Shown: positions 24,249-34,600 of the stretch, piece after piece
Layout: every line of letters starts with the position of its first letter
How positions within the stretch are numbered: position 1 is the first letter of the stretch
NCBI GenBank assembly: GCA_011742915.1
Contig: JAAQTN010000044.1
Span: 1 to 42,127 of the forward strand
Direction: 5' to 3'
DNA length: 42,127 bases
DNA from: Billgrantia desiderata
Lineage (GTDB): Bacteria; Pseudomonadota; Gammaproteobacteria; Pseudomonadales; Halomonadaceae
Program-made: the position numbers and the translations under genes
The notes under the pieces: generated by a model
Told to the model about the DNA's origin: nothing
The model's database searches: none
The model's input: only the letters and a program-made list of their open reading frames with translations

Positions 24249-27239
24249 CTCCTCCCGACCGATCCTCTTGTCGTCTATCCAGTGTTGCAACAAGCCCTGC
24301 AGTTCCTCGCTGACCTCGGCCACCCGTCGGGTCAGCTGCATCAAGCCTTCTTTTCTCCCCCCCTGCCTGAGCTCCAGTGCCTCCCGCACCAGCCGGTCAT
24401 AGGTGGCATGCAACCTGGCGATCTGCCCCACGGGAGTGGCCACCTCGAGCGGGCCTGCTTCCTGTTCCGACAGCCACTGCTGCAGGCGACACTGGCCGCA
24501 GCCCGTCTCGGGAATATCGTGGCGCTCTCCTCTCAGATAGTTCAGCACCCCGGCTGCGCTGGAGCGATGATCGACCATGGCGTAAATGGCCCGCAGCTCC
24601 GCCTGTCGGGCCGGCTGTCGCTGCCGCCATGATGGATCGGGACGCCAGGTATCGAGCCACGCGGGGATCGACTCAGCCGGCATGGGGCTGGCAATGGCAT
24701 AGCCCTGGCCGAGTTGATACCCCATCGCCAGCAGCAGGCGGCCGTGCTGCAGGGTTTCCACCCCCTCGGCAATGATGTCGCGGCGAAATGCGATGGCAAG
24801 CCCCAGCACGCCCTCGAGTATCGTCAGGTCCTCAGGATCTTCAAGCATGTCGCGGACGAAGCTGCGGTCCACCTTGATAGCACTGGCAGGCAGGTGGCGC
24901 AGATAGCTCAGCGAGGAGTATCCGGTACCGAAGTCATCGAGCGCGAAGTCGACGCCAAGGGCATGGCATGCCTTCATCACGTTGGCGACATGGGCGACAT
25001 CGCTCAGCGCACTGGTCTCCAGCACCTCCAGCATCAGATCGCCCGGCGTCACACTCGGATGGCACTCGATCTCGGCACGCAGGTGCTCGACGAAGCTGGG
25101 CTGTTGAAGATGCAGGGCGTCGATGTTGACGCTGATCGGCAGCCGAATGCCGACGGCTGCCCAGGTCTCGAACTGGTCCAGGGCACGGGCCAGCACCCAT
25201 TCGCCCAGATCGGCGGCCAGCGGATGCTGCTGGATCACTGGCAGGAAGGAAGCAGGGGCCAGCAGCCCGCGCTGGGGATGCTGCCAGCGGATGAGCGCCT
25301 CTGCCCCGAGCACCTCGCCCGTCGCCATGTTGACCTTGGGCTGGTAGTGAAGCACGAACTCCTCGTTCGTCAGAGCCTCGCGGATACGCTCGAGACTCTC
25401 GAGGTGTCCACGCACCGCCCTGTCGTGTTCGGCATCGAAGACGTGAAAGCGGTTCTTGCCCGCCTGCTTGGCATGATACATGGCCTGATCGGCCTGACGG
25501 ATGAGCTGCTCGGGCTCGATGTCGTCGTCGGGGATGAAATGCACCAGCCCGATGCTGCCCGACACGTAAAGACAATTCCCCTCGATGTCGATCGGCTCCG
25601 CGATGTGGTCGAGCAGGCGCACCATGAGACCGTTCACGTTCGCCGTGTCATTTTGTTCGGGCAACACGAGAATGAACTCGTCGCCACCGAAACGTGCCAC
25701 CGTGTCGGCATCGCGCAGAGTCGACGTCAAGCGCTCGGCAATAGTGACCAGGACCCGGTCGCCGAAAACGTGGCCGTACTGATCGTTGATCTCCTTGAAG
25801 CCGTCCAGGTCGATGTAGGCCAGGGACACCTTGCAACCGCTGCGCCGCGCCGTGAGCATGGCCTGACGCAGCCGATCGGACAGCAGGATACGGTTCGGCA
25901 GCCCGGTCAGGCTGTCATAGAAAGCTAGATTCTGAAGCTGCTGTTCGTGCTGCTTCTGACGGCTGATATCGGTGAAGATACCCACATAGTGGGACACCTG
26001 CCCCTGCTTGCCGCACACCTTCGAGATGGTCAGCAGCTCGGGAAATACCTCACCGTTCTTGCGCCGGTTCCACAGCTCCCCTTCCCAGGCGCCACGTTCG
26101 AGCAGCTCCTTCCACAGCTCACGGTAAAAGGCATCGCTCTGCTGTCCCGACTGGAGTAGACGCGGATTCCTGCCAAGCACCTCGTCGCGGTGGTAGCCAG
26201 TGATGCGCGAGAAGGCGGCATTGACGTCGAGAATGTCGCCCCGAGCATCGGTGATGATGATCCCCTCTCGGGCATGCCGGAACACGCTGGCGGCCAGTTC
26301 GATCTCCGCCGTCTTGCGTGCCACCACCTGCCGCAGCCGGACGTTCCACGCGACGATCAAGGCCAGCACCAGCACGAGACCCGCAGCGTAGAGCCAGTAG
26401 TCGCGCCAGCCGAAATCGACTCTCCCCGGCAAAGCGGCGCCTACCCACTTCTCCTGCAACCGATCGAGCGTACCGCTGGCGCGAGCGTGTTCGATGCCCT
26501 TGTTCAGAATCGATTGAAGCAGGTGGTTGTCTTGGGCTACGGCCATGGCATTGAGACCCACGTACAGCGGCTCCCCCACCCGCTTCATCAGCTCGTGCAA
26601 ACCGCTGCTGTAGAGGTAATAGAGCACGATCTGCTCGTCGCCGACCATGGCGTCGGCACGCCCCTCGATCACGGCCAGTGCAGCACTGGCGAAATCGTCG
26701 GTCTGCACCAGCTCGAACTCGAGGCCGATTCTGGCCAGATACTCCTTGGCGTAGTCGCCGCTCTGGGTAGCCACCCGCTTGCCCTCGAGATCCGAAACCA
26801 GCGCAATGTCGGGCCTTCCGGCGGCAACGAAGATCGAGGCAGGCACTTCGAAGACCGTTTGCGTGAAGTCGAACTGCCGGTCTCTCACCTCGCTGTAGAA
26901 AAAACTGGTGAGGACATGCGCCTCGCCGCTCAATACACGCTGCTGCGCTTCCTGAAAGACGGTGTCGGTGAACTCGGCGTGAAACCCGGCCTCGGTGGCA
27001 ATCCACTGGGCCAGCTCCACCATCATGCCGCGGGGCTGCTGGTTGGCATCGATGAATTCGAAGGGGGGATAGCGCGTCTGGCTGACGAAGACGATCGGCT
27101 CGTTGTCCTGAAGATAGCGCCGCTCCTCCTCGGTCAGCGCAATACCGCCGTTATCGGCACCAGACATTGAGCTGACCAAGGCCAGCAGTATGCCGGCCAC
27201 AGCAGTGCGCTGCCACCGCCTACGTTGCGGTGCATTCAT
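24243..27239 (-). CDS. SBP3-PAS-GGDEF-EAL c-di-GMP enzyme with possible zinc-binding tail
   Basis: The protein has 998 residues from ATG at 27239 after GGGGGTGGGG. The order is signal peptide (about 8-28), periplasmic family 3 solute-binding domain (about 35-270), membrane helix (about 283-302), PAS (about 318-440), GGDEF (about 450-610), EAL (about 625-875) and a helical tail. GGDEF (RFGGDEF) and I-site RDAD are intact. The EAL domain has EALIRW, DDFGTGYSS, the IKVDRSFV lysine and EGVET, so both synthesis and hydrolysis of c-di-GMP are possible. The last 120 residues, with CGQCRLQQWL and spaced His residues, resemble a chemoreceptor zinc-binding domain. The likely input is an amino acid or similar ligand. 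Confidence 0.9.
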   Translation of the reverse strand: MNAPQRRRWQRTAVAGILLALVSSMSGADNGGIALTEEERRYLQDNEPIVFVSQTRYPPFEFIDANQQPRGMMVELAQWIATEAGFHAEFTDTVFQEAQQRVLSGEAHVLTSFFYSEVRDRQFDFTQTVFEVPASIFVAAGRPDIALVSDLEGKRVATQSGDYAKEYLARIGLEFELVQTDDFASAALAVIEGRADAMVGDEQIVLYYLYSSGLHELMKRVGEPLYVGLNAMAVAQDNHLLQSILNKGIEHARASGTLDRLQEKWVGAALPGRVDFGWRDYWLYAAGLVLVLALIVAWNVRLRQVVARKTAEIELAASVFRHAREGIIITDARGDILDVNAAFSRITGYHRDEVLGRNPRLLQSGQQSDAFYRELWKELLERGAWEGELWNRRKNGEVFPELLTISKVCGKQGQVSHYVGIFTDISRQKQHEQQLQNLAFYDSLTGLPNRILLSDRLRQAMLTARRSGCKVSLAYIDLDGFKEINDQYGHVFGDRVLVTIAERLTSTLRDADTVARFGGDEFILVLPEQNDTANVNGLMVRLLDHIAEPIDIEGNCLYVSGSIGLVHFIPDDDIEPEQLIRQADQAMYHAKQAGKNRFHVFDAEHDRAVRGHLESLERIREALTNEEFVLHYQPKVNMATGEVLGAEALIRWQHPQRGLLAPASFLPVIQQHPLAADLGEWVLARALDQFETWAAVGIRLPISVNIDALHLQQPSFVEHLRAEIECHPSVTPGDLMLEVLETSALSDVAHVANVMKACHALGVDFALDDFGTGYSSLSYLRHLPASAIKVDRSFVRDMLEDPEDLTILEGVLGLAIAFRRDIIAEGVETLQHGRLLLAMGYQLGQGYAIASPMPAESIPAWLDTWRPDPSWRQRQPARQAELRAIYAMVDHRSSAAGVLNYLRGERHDIPETGCGQCRLQQWLSEQEAGPLEVATPVGQIARLHATYDRLVREALELRQGGRKEGLMQLTRRVAEVSEELQGLLQHWIDDKRIGREEL

Positions 27240-27346
27240 CCCCACCCCCGTGCCAACGAGCCCATGCCCTTTTGATTGTCACCAATGCGCTGCCGTCACA
27301 CCACAGAGAAACGGAAGCTTGGTATACGCTGGGTCAACGTACCCTG

Positions 27347-27700
27347 TCAGCCCAGATAGCGTCTTCCACCGGAACGGGCAGGTGTCCTGGCAGTATCGTA
27401 CCCGCCGTTCCCCGGGTCACCTTCCCCGGCCTGCAGCCTCCGCCAGGCGGCTTCATCGAGACGACCACGCGCGGCCAACCAGCTCGCCAGCCGCTGCGGC
27501 TCGAAACCCAGATCGAGCTCCTCACCCGTTTCGTCCACCAGCACCGGAATGCGTACGCCGTAGCGTTGCATCAACGCCTCGTCCTCACTGATCTCGACTT
27601 TGTGCAGCCGGTATTCCCCCCCATGCAGCACGTCCAGCAAGGCTTCGAGACGCTCGCACAGGTGACAGCCCAGCGTGGTGTAGAGCGTCAGGTGGGTCAT
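27347..27700 (-). CDS. Glutaredoxin-like protein
   Basis: The protein has 117 residues with a thioredoxin-fold start MTHLTLYTTLGCHLCERLEALL, redox motif Cys12-His-Leu-Cys15, a cis-Pro (RIPVLVDETGEELDLGF) and a closing helix. It belongs to the short DUF836-type family. About 35 residues beyond the family core are basic and variable. The start overlaps the rlmKL stop as ATGA, so it is cotranscribed with that gene. The partner protein is unknown. Confidence 0.85.
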   Translation of the reverse strand: MTHLTLYTTLGCHLCERLEALLDVLHGGEYRLHKVEISEDEALMQRYGVRIPVLVDETGEELDLGFEPQRLASWLAARGRLDEAAWRRLQAGEGDPGNGGYDTARTPARSGGRRYLG

Positions 27701-29910
27701 GCTCCCTCCCGGTGACGAATGAAAAATACATGATGGATGTCGGGACGCCGGGTAAAGTCCGGATCGAAAGTGCGCGCCGAGATGTCCTGCACCTTGAAAC
27801 GCTCGGCCAGTTCCGGGTCGAGCTGGAAGCGGCGCTGATTGTTGGAGAACACCAGGGTTCCGCCCGCAGCCAGCCGCGCCATGGCCAGCGATACCAGACG
27901 CACCTGGTCGCGCTGCACGTCGAGCGTGCCCTCCATCTTCTTCGAGTTGGAGAAGGTCGGCGGGTCGAGAAAGATCAGGTCGAACTCGGCCCTGGCGGTT
28001 TCCAGCCAGCGCAGGCAGTCGTCGCGCACCACGCGATGGCGCGCCGGATCGAGCCCATTGAGGGCGAAGTTATCCCGCGCCCACTCCAGATAGGTGTTGG
28101 AGAGATCGACGCTGACGCTGTCGCTGGCACCGCCCGCCTCTTCCGTACCCAACGCAGCCTGTACCGTGGCCGCGGCGGTGTAGCAGAACAGGTTGAGGAA
28201 GCGCTTGCCCGCCGCCATCTCGCCCAGCATTCGGCGTACCGGGCGATGATCGAGGAACAGCCCGGTATCGAGGTAGTCACGCAGGTTGATCCATAGTCTG
28301 GCGCGCCCTTCGTGCACCTGGAAACGCTCACCTGTGCTGGCCTGCTTACGGTACTGCTCCTTGCCGCTCTGCTTCTCGCGGCGCTTGACTATCACCTGCC
28401 CCGGGTCGACGCCCAGTACCTCGGGAATCACCTGGAGGGCGTCGAACAGACGCTTCTGCGCCTGGGCGGCATTCACCGAGCGCGGCGGTGCGTACTCCTG
28501 AACGTGCACCCGCCCGTCGTAGACATCCACCGCCAGGGCGTACTCGGGCATGTCGGCATCGTAGAGCCGGTAGCAGCTCTCGCCCGACTGCTTGAGCCAC
28601 TTCTTCAACCGCTTGCGGTTCTTTTCCAGGCGGTTGGCGAACATCTGCGCCCCTTCGCTGCGCCGGGGCGTCGCCACGCCGGTGGTGCTACCCGCCCCAG
28701 CGTGCTGGGCGACGTCAGCCGCGTCGGGCACGTCCATCAACAGCAGCTTGGCCTCCAACGGGCCGTTCTTCAGCGAATATTGCTTATCGGCGCGCAGGCC
28801 GATGCGATGGCCGAGATCGGGATTGGCGGTGAACACCGCCAGGCGCCAGCCGGGGAACGCCTGCCGTATGCCCTCACCCAGCTCACGATAGAGCGTGACC
28901 AGCTCGGGCAGCTCGCCCAGCCGCTCGCCGTATGGCGGGTTGGTGATGACCAGGCCTCGCACCTCATCGCCCAGCTCGGAAGGCCGCTGCAGCTGGCCGA
29001 GCGAGGCGCCTTGGAACTCGATCAGCGCCGGAATGCCGGCACGCATGGCGTTGGCCTTTGCCGCCGCCAGCGCCGGGGGGCTCTGGTCGAAGCCGTAGAG
29101 CCGGCTACGGCATCGCTTGCGGCCGATGCTGGCACGAGCTTCGGCCTCGCGCTTGAGCTCGGCCCAGAGCACTTCGTCATGCTGCGCCCAGCCGTGAAAA
29201 CCGAAGCGCACCCGGTTCAGATTGGGTGCCATGTCGGCGGCCATCAGCGCCGCCTCGATCAGCAGCGTGCCGGCACCGCACAGCGGGTCGACCAGCGCCT
29301 GGCCGTCGCGCAGGCGCTGCGGCCAGCCGGCGCGGATGAGCAGCGCCGCGGCCAGGTTCTCCTTGAGCGGGGCATGCCCCACGTCGCGACGGTAGCCGCG
29401 ACGATGCAGACTCTCCCCGGAGAGATCCACGCCCAGGGTGAGACGCCCCCGGTGCAGATGGGCATAAAGCCTCAGGTCGGGACGCTGCAGGTCGACGCCG
29501 GGACGCGGCCGCCCCTGTGCCTGCAGTGCATCCACCACGCCGTCCTTGACCGTCTGGGCACCGAAACGGGTATGCCGAATCTGCTCGCTGCGGCCATGGA
29601 AATCCACCGCCAGGGTGGCGCCGGGGCGCAGCTGTCGAGACCAGTCGACGCCGGCCACGGCCCGATGCAGCGCCTCGGGGCGCTCGATGCCATCCTCGCG
29701 CAGCAGGCACAGCACGATACGGTTGGCCAGCCGCGACCACAGGCAGGCGCGATAGGCCGTGGCCATGTCGGCGTGAAAATGCACGCCGGCCACCGTGCTC
29801 CTGTCGACTTCCGCTCCCAGCGCACGCAGCTCGTCGGCCAGCAGCTCTTCCAGCCCCTTGGGGCAGGTGGCGAGCAGAGCCGCTGTTTCCCTTTGCAATG
29901 AATCACTCAT
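27697..29910 (-). CDS. rlmL: Bifunctional 23S rRNA methyltransferase RlmKL
   Basis: The protein has 737 residues. ATG at 29910 (MSDSLQRETAALLATCP) is chosen; upstream codons to 30003 have no family match. It methylates 23S rRNA at G2445 (N-terminal RlmL part) and G2069 (C-terminal RlmK part). The N-terminus has a THUMP domain (about 50-160), then LVDPLCGAGTLLIEAAL and NPPYGERLGE; the second half has FLNLFCYTAAATVQAA and DPPTFSNSKKM. It is divergent from rmf, as in other gammaproteobacteria where the two are near neighbours, and followed by the glutaredoxin-like gene. Confidence 0.95.
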   Translation of the reverse strand: MSDSLQRETAALLATCPKGLEELLADELRALGAEVDRSTVAGVHFHADMATAYRACLWSRLANRIVLCLLREDGIERPEALHRAVAGVDWSRQLRPGATLAVDFHGRSEQIRHTRFGAQTVKDGVVDALQAQGRPRPGVDLQRPDLRLYAHLHRGRLTLGVDLSGESLHRRGYRRDVGHAPLKENLAAALLIRAGWPQRLRDGQALVDPLCGAGTLLIEAALMAADMAPNLNRVRFGFHGWAQHDEVLWAELKREAEARASIGRKRCRSRLYGFDQSPPALAAAKANAMRAGIPALIEFQGASLGQLQRPSELGDEVRGLVITNPPYGERLGELPELVTLYRELGEGIRQAFPGWRLAVFTANPDLGHRIGLRADKQYSLKNGPLEAKLLLMDVPDAADVAQHAGAGSTTGVATPRRSEGAQMFANRLEKNRKRLKKWLKQSGESCYRLYDADMPEYALAVDVYDGRVHVQEYAPPRSVNAAQAQKRLFDALQVIPEVLGVDPGQVIVKRREKQSGKEQYRKQASTGERFQVHEGRARLWINLRDYLDTGLFLDHRPVRRMLGEMAAGKRFLNLFCYTAAATVQAALGTEEAGGASDSVSVDLSNTYLEWARDNFALNGLDPARHRVVRDDCLRWLETARAEFDLIFLDPPTFSNSKKMEGTLDVQRDQVRLVSLAMARLAAGGTLVFSNNQRRFQLDPELAERFKVQDISARTFDPDFTRRPDIHHVFFIRHREGA

Positions 29911-30186
29911 GCGTCGTTCCCGCCCCCTTCGGCCGGGCATATTCCTTTCGTTACAATTTTGTCTCGGTCTTATGACGAAACATAGGTCGACAATGCCCCC
30001 CATGATGGGCTAAGAGTAGTCATGGTAGCTACTGTAAAGACGCATGCGTTCACTCAGCGGGCCTGTGGTCCCGCATGACCTCGCTCTGCCGTCGTTAAGG
30101 GACTGAATAACGGCTAGGCGAACGGTGGAACGTCGGGGCGTGCATGTCGTGCGTCCCAAATTGGTACCTTTACAAGAGGTCATCCG

Positions 30187-30393
30187 ATGAAAAGACAGAA
30201 ACGTGATCGCTACCAACGCGCCTACCTTCATGGCTACAAGGCTGGCATTTCCGGGCGCTCCCGCGACGACTGTCCCAGTCAGGATGTCAACATACGTGAA
30301 TACTGGATGAGCGGTTGGCGTGAAGGCCGAGGAGACCAATGGGCCGGCATGACCGGTGTCTCCGGCATTCACAAGAACCCCATGGTGCTGTAA
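30187..30393 (+). CDS. rmf: Ribosome modulation factor RMF
   Basis: The protein has 68 residues beginning MKRQKRDRYQRAYLHGYKAG, nearly the E. coli start, with GISGRSRDDCP and YWMSGWREGR. It binds the ribosome near the anti-SD site in stationary phase and drives 100S dimer formation. The ribosome site AAGAGG is good. The C-terminus is longer than in E. coli by about 13 residues. The 275-base gap to rlmKL is longer than usual and contains a GCGGG/CCCGC hairpin (30057-30074), so a regulated leader is possible. A clear terminator follows. Confidence 0.97.
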   Translation: MKRQKRDRYQRAYLHGYKAGISGRSRDDCPSQDVNIREYWMSGWREGRGDQWAGMTGVSGIHKNPMVL

Positions 30394-30452
30394 GCCTCTT
30401 TCTCGACCAACCCGTTATCCCTTCACCGTCGCCGAACGGTGGAGCATGAGCT

Positions 30453-30480
30453 AAGCCCGTGCCTTGCACGGGCTTTCTTG
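30453..30480 (+). terminator. Terminator of rmf
   Basis: A perfect 10-bp stem AAGCCCGTGC/GCACGGGCTT (30453-30462 with 30466-30475) with a 3-base loop is followed by TTTCTTG. Confidence 0.85.
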
Positions 30481-30494
30481 TGTCGACAGTCCCG

Positions 30495-31535
30495 CTACTC
30501 CCCCACTTTGCCGGAGCGAACAGCGGCCGCTTTCAGCGCCTCGGCGCACTCGGCGATCAGCGTCGGCCCGCGGTAGATGAAGCCCGAATAGAGCTGCACC
30601 AGATCGGCTCCCGCCTCGACCTTGGCCACTGCCGCGTCTCCGCTGTCGATCCCGCCCACACCGACGATGGGCAGTACGGGGAGGTGACGGCGCAGCTCAC
30701 GAATCACCTGGTTGGAGGGCTCGAACACCGGCCGCCCGGAAAGACCGCCCTGTTCGTCGGCATGGGGCAGCCCGGCCACCGCCTCACGCGACACCGTGGT
30801 ATTGGTGGCGATCACCGCATCGATACCGCTACGGGCGATGCTTGCCGCCACCAGCCCCACCTCCTCGGCGCTCATGTCCGGTGCGATCTTGACCGCCAGC
30901 GGCACCTTCCGCCCCGCTTGCCGGTCCAGTCGGTCGCCCGCCTCACGCAGGGTGCCCAGCAACGTGTCGAGGTGCTCGCCGAACTGCAGATTGCGTAGCC
31001 CCGGCGTATTGGGCGAGGAGATGTTGACCGTCACGTAATGCGCATGGGCGTGCACCTTCTCCAGGCAGGTCAGGTAGTCCTCCACCGCGCGCTCCACCGG
31101 GGTGGTGAGGTTCTTGCCGATGTTGATGCCGATCACGCCGTCGTAGCGCGATGCCTTGACCCGCGCCACCAGGTGGTCCACCCCGGCATTGTTGAAACCC
31201 ATGCGATTGATGATCGCGCCACCCTCGGGCAGACGAAACAGGCGCGGCTTGGGATTGCCGTCCTGGGGCTTGGGCGTGACGGTGCCGACCTCGACGAAGC
31301 CGAAGCCGAGCGCACCCAGCGCATCGAGGTGGTCGGCATTCTTGTCCAGCCCCGCCGCCAGGCCCACCCGATTGGGAAAGCGCAGCCCCATCAGCTCCAC
31401 CGGGTCATCGATTCGCTTGCCGCCCAGCATGCCCGACAGCTTCAGGCAGTGGGCCAGATCCAGGGCACGCAGCGCATGGCCGTGGGCGGTTTCTGCGTCG
31501 AGGCGAAACAGAATCGAGCGGGCAAGCGCGTACAT
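30495..31535 (-). CDS. pyrD: Dihydroorotate dehydrogenase (quinone), class 2
   Basis: The protein has 346 residues; ATG at 31535 follows AGGAGATCTC. It oxidises dihydroorotate to orotate with FMN and passes electrons to quinone at the inner membrane. The N-terminal amphipathic helix (MYALARSILFRLDAETAHG) that binds the membrane marks class 2. Core motifs are GLAAGLDKNADHLDALGALGFGFVEVGTV, INRMGFNNAG, NISSPNTPGLRNLQ with the catalytic Ser, and GVGGIDSGDAA plus GADLVQLYSGFIYRGP for FMN. It converges with rmf. Confidence 0.97.
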   Translation of the reverse strand: MYALARSILFRLDAETAHGHALRALDLAHCLKLSGMLGGKRIDDPVELMGLRFPNRVGLAAGLDKNADHLDALGALGFGFVEVGTVTPKPQDGNPKPRLFRLPEGGAIINRMGFNNAGVDHLVARVKASRYDGVIGINIGKNLTTPVERAVEDYLTCLEKVHAHAHYVTVNISSPNTPGLRNLQFGEHLDTLLGTLREAGDRLDRQAGRKVPLAVKIAPDMSAEEVGLVAASIARSGIDAVIATNTTVSREAVAGLPHADEQGGLSGRPVFEPSNQVIRELRRHLPVLPIVGVGGIDSGDAAVAKVEAGADLVQLYSGFIYRGPTLIAECAEALKAAAVRSGKVGE

Positions 31536-31625
31536 GAGATCTCCTGGCGGTTGGCAATGGGCGGTTGGCGATAGGCCCGGTTGGAAAGGCGGGCGGATTA
31601 TAGCAGCGCTATCAAGCCAAGACGA

Positions 31626-31650
31626 CGAACCCCGCCATGGGCGGGGTTCG
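31626..31650 (-). terminator. Terminator of the glutamate dehydrogenase gene
   Basis: A perfect 11-bp stem CGAACCCCGCC/GGCGGGGTTCG with a 3-base loop lies 26 bases beyond the gene's stop. The following T-rich run (TCGTCTTGG) is modest. The gap 31536-31675 also holds the direct repeat GGCGGTTGG. Confidence 0.65.
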
Positions 31651-31675
31651 CAGTACCACGGAGTTGTCGTCTCGC

Positions 31676-34600
31676 TCAGGTTTCGCCGTTGCTCTCGGCC
31701 AGATCGACCAGTTCGCGTACGGCCACGGCAAACAGCGGGAAGCTCGACTGGCTACCGCCGCCACGCACCTCGGCGATCAGCCGGCACCAGCGCTCATGCA
31801 GCGAGGCATGCGTGGCCAGCCAGTTGTCGACGCGCTCGTCGGGCTCGCGCCCGTCATCGGTCTTGAGCACGCTCACCGTCAGCGCCAACTGCTGGCGGTC
31901 GATGTCGTCGCGGAAGGTCTCGCGGGCCTGGGCCTGCCAGTTGTCACGCACGTTGAGATTGCTCACCTGCTGGATCATCCAGGGCAGTTCGAGACGGTTG
32001 CCGATCTCGAAGAAGACCTCGGCAACGCGCTGCGGTTTCTCGTCGGCCTGACGGGCCGCCTGGATGATGCCGAGCGCGCCGTAGAGGCTTCCCGAGGCCG
32101 CCACCGTGGCCGCCAGCTCTTCGGGCACGCCGGCCTCGAGCAGCTCACCGCGCTTGTGCTCCCAGCGTTCGCGCTCCTCGCCGCGCAGCAGCTCGCCGAT
32201 GCTCTCCTGCAACTGAGCCACACGCGGAGCGAAGTACTCGATAGCATCGCGGGTGGAGAGCCCCAGACGCTGACGCAGGAACCAGCGGGTGGTGCGTCGG
32301 ATCAAGCGGATGAGATCCGTCATCATGTTGTACTGCACCTGGCTCGGCACCTGGTTGTCCAGCGCCTCGATACGCTCCCACAGGCTGGAGAGCTGGAAGC
32401 TATCGCGGGCAATGACATAGGCACGGGCGATATCGGCCGGGCTGGCGCCGGTGGAGTCGATCAGCAGCCGCACGAAGACGATACCCATGTGATCGACCAG
32501 ATCGTTGGCCACCTGAGTGGAGACGATCTCGCGCTTGAGGCGATGGTCGTACATATCATCGGGGAAGCGTTCGACCAGTACCCGTGGGAAGATACGTTCC
32601 ACGTACTGCTGGATATAGGGGTCGTCGGGCACGTCGGAGGCCAGCACCTCGCCCTTGAGCACGCTCTTGGAATAGGAGATCAATACCGACAGCTCAGGGT
32701 GGGTCATCCCCTGCTCACTGTTGGCGCGCTCCAGCAATTCCTCGTCGGAGGGCAGGAATTCCAGCTCCCGGTCGAGCTGGCCAGCGGCCTCCAGTCCGCT
32801 GATGAAGCGCCGGTAGGGGTCGATGCCCTGGCGCGAGAAGATGGCCGAGATATCCAGCGCCTGGGTCTGGCGGTAGTTGTCGAGGATGACCAGATCGGCC
32901 ACCTCCTCGGTCATGTCGGCGAGCAGCTGGTTACGCTGCTTGTCGGTCATGTCGCCGCGCTTGACCACCTCATCGATGAGGATCTTGATGTTGACCTCAT
33001 GGTCGGAGCAGTTGACCCCGCCGGCGTTGTCGATGAAGTCGGTATTGACCAGCACGCCCTTGGCGGCGGCCTCCATGCGGCCACGCTGGGTCAGGCCCAG
33101 GTTGCCGCCCTCGCCCACGACCCGGCAGTTGAGCTCGCCACCGTTGATGCGCAGCGCATCGTTGGCCTTGTCGCCGACCATGGCATCGGTCTCGGCGCTG
33201 CCCTTGACGTAGGTGCCGATCCCGCCGTTCCACAGCAGATCGATCTGGGACTTGAGCATGGCGCGGATGAAATCGTTGGGCGAGAGACGGTCCTCGGCGA
33301 TGCCGAAGACCTCTTTCATCTGCGGCGTCACGGCGATCGACTTGGCGCTGCGCTTGAACACGCCGCCGCCCTCGGAGATCAGCGAGGCGTCGAAGTCCTC
33401 CCAACTGGAGCGCGGCAGCTCGAACAGGCGCTTGCGCTCGGCGAAGGTGGCCGCCGCATCGGGATTCGGGTCGACGAAGATGTGAAGATGGTTGAAGGCC
33501 CCCACCAGGCGGATCTTGTCGGAGAGCAGCATGCCGTTGCCGAACACGTCGCCGCCCATGTCGCCGATGCCGACCACGCTGAACTCCTCTTCCTGGGTGT
33601 TAAGGCCCAGATTGCGGAAGTGGCGCTTCACCGACTCCCAGGCACCGCGGGCAGTGATGCCCATCTTCTTGTGGTCGTAGCCGTTGGCCCCGCCCGAGGC
33701 GAAGGCATCGCCCAGCCAGTGGCCGTACTCGACGGAAATCTCGTTGGCGATATCGGAGAAGGTCGCCGTGCCCTTGTCGGCCGCCACCACCAGATAGGCG
33801 TCGTCATCGTCGTGACGCACCACGTCCCTGGGCGGCACCACCTCGCCGCCGACCAGGTTGTCGGTCACGTCGAGCAGCGCCCGGATGAAGGTCTTGTAGC
33901 AGGCGATGCCCTCCTGCTGGATGGCGTCGCGGTCGCCCCCTTCGGGCAGGCGCTTGCAGACGAAGCCGCCCTTGGCACCCACCGGCACGATGACGGCATT
34001 CTTGACCTGCTGGGCCTTGACCAGCCCCAACACCTCGGTGCGGAAGTCCTCATGACGATCCGACCAGCGCAGCCCGCCGCGCGCCACCTTGCCACCGCGC
34101 AGATGGACCCCCTCGACCCGCGGTGAGCAGACGAAGATCTCGAAGGCCGGGCGCGGCTTGGGCATGCCGGTGATGCGTGTAGGGTCGAGCTTGTAGGCGA
34201 TGTAGTCCTTGAAGCCGCCGCCAGCACTGCGCTGGTAGTAATTGGTGCGCAGGGTGGCCTGGATCATCTCCATGAAGCGGCGCAGCAACTGGTCGTCATT
34301 GAGGCTGGCCACGCCGTCGAGGTGGCGGTTGATCCGCTCGACGCAGGCCTCCACCTCCTCTTCGCCGGGACGATCCGCGGGGTCGAAGCGCAGCTTGAAC
34401 AGCGCGACCAGCTCGCGGGTGATCTCGGGATAGTTGGTCAGCGCAGAGGCAATGTAGTCCTGCGACATGCCGAAGCGGATCTGCTTCAGATAGCGGGCAT
34501 AGGCCCGCAGCATGGCCACTTCCCGCCAGTCCAGATTGGCGGCGATCACCAGGCGGTTGAAGCCGTCGTTCTCGGCCTCGCCGACCCAGATGCGCTTGAA

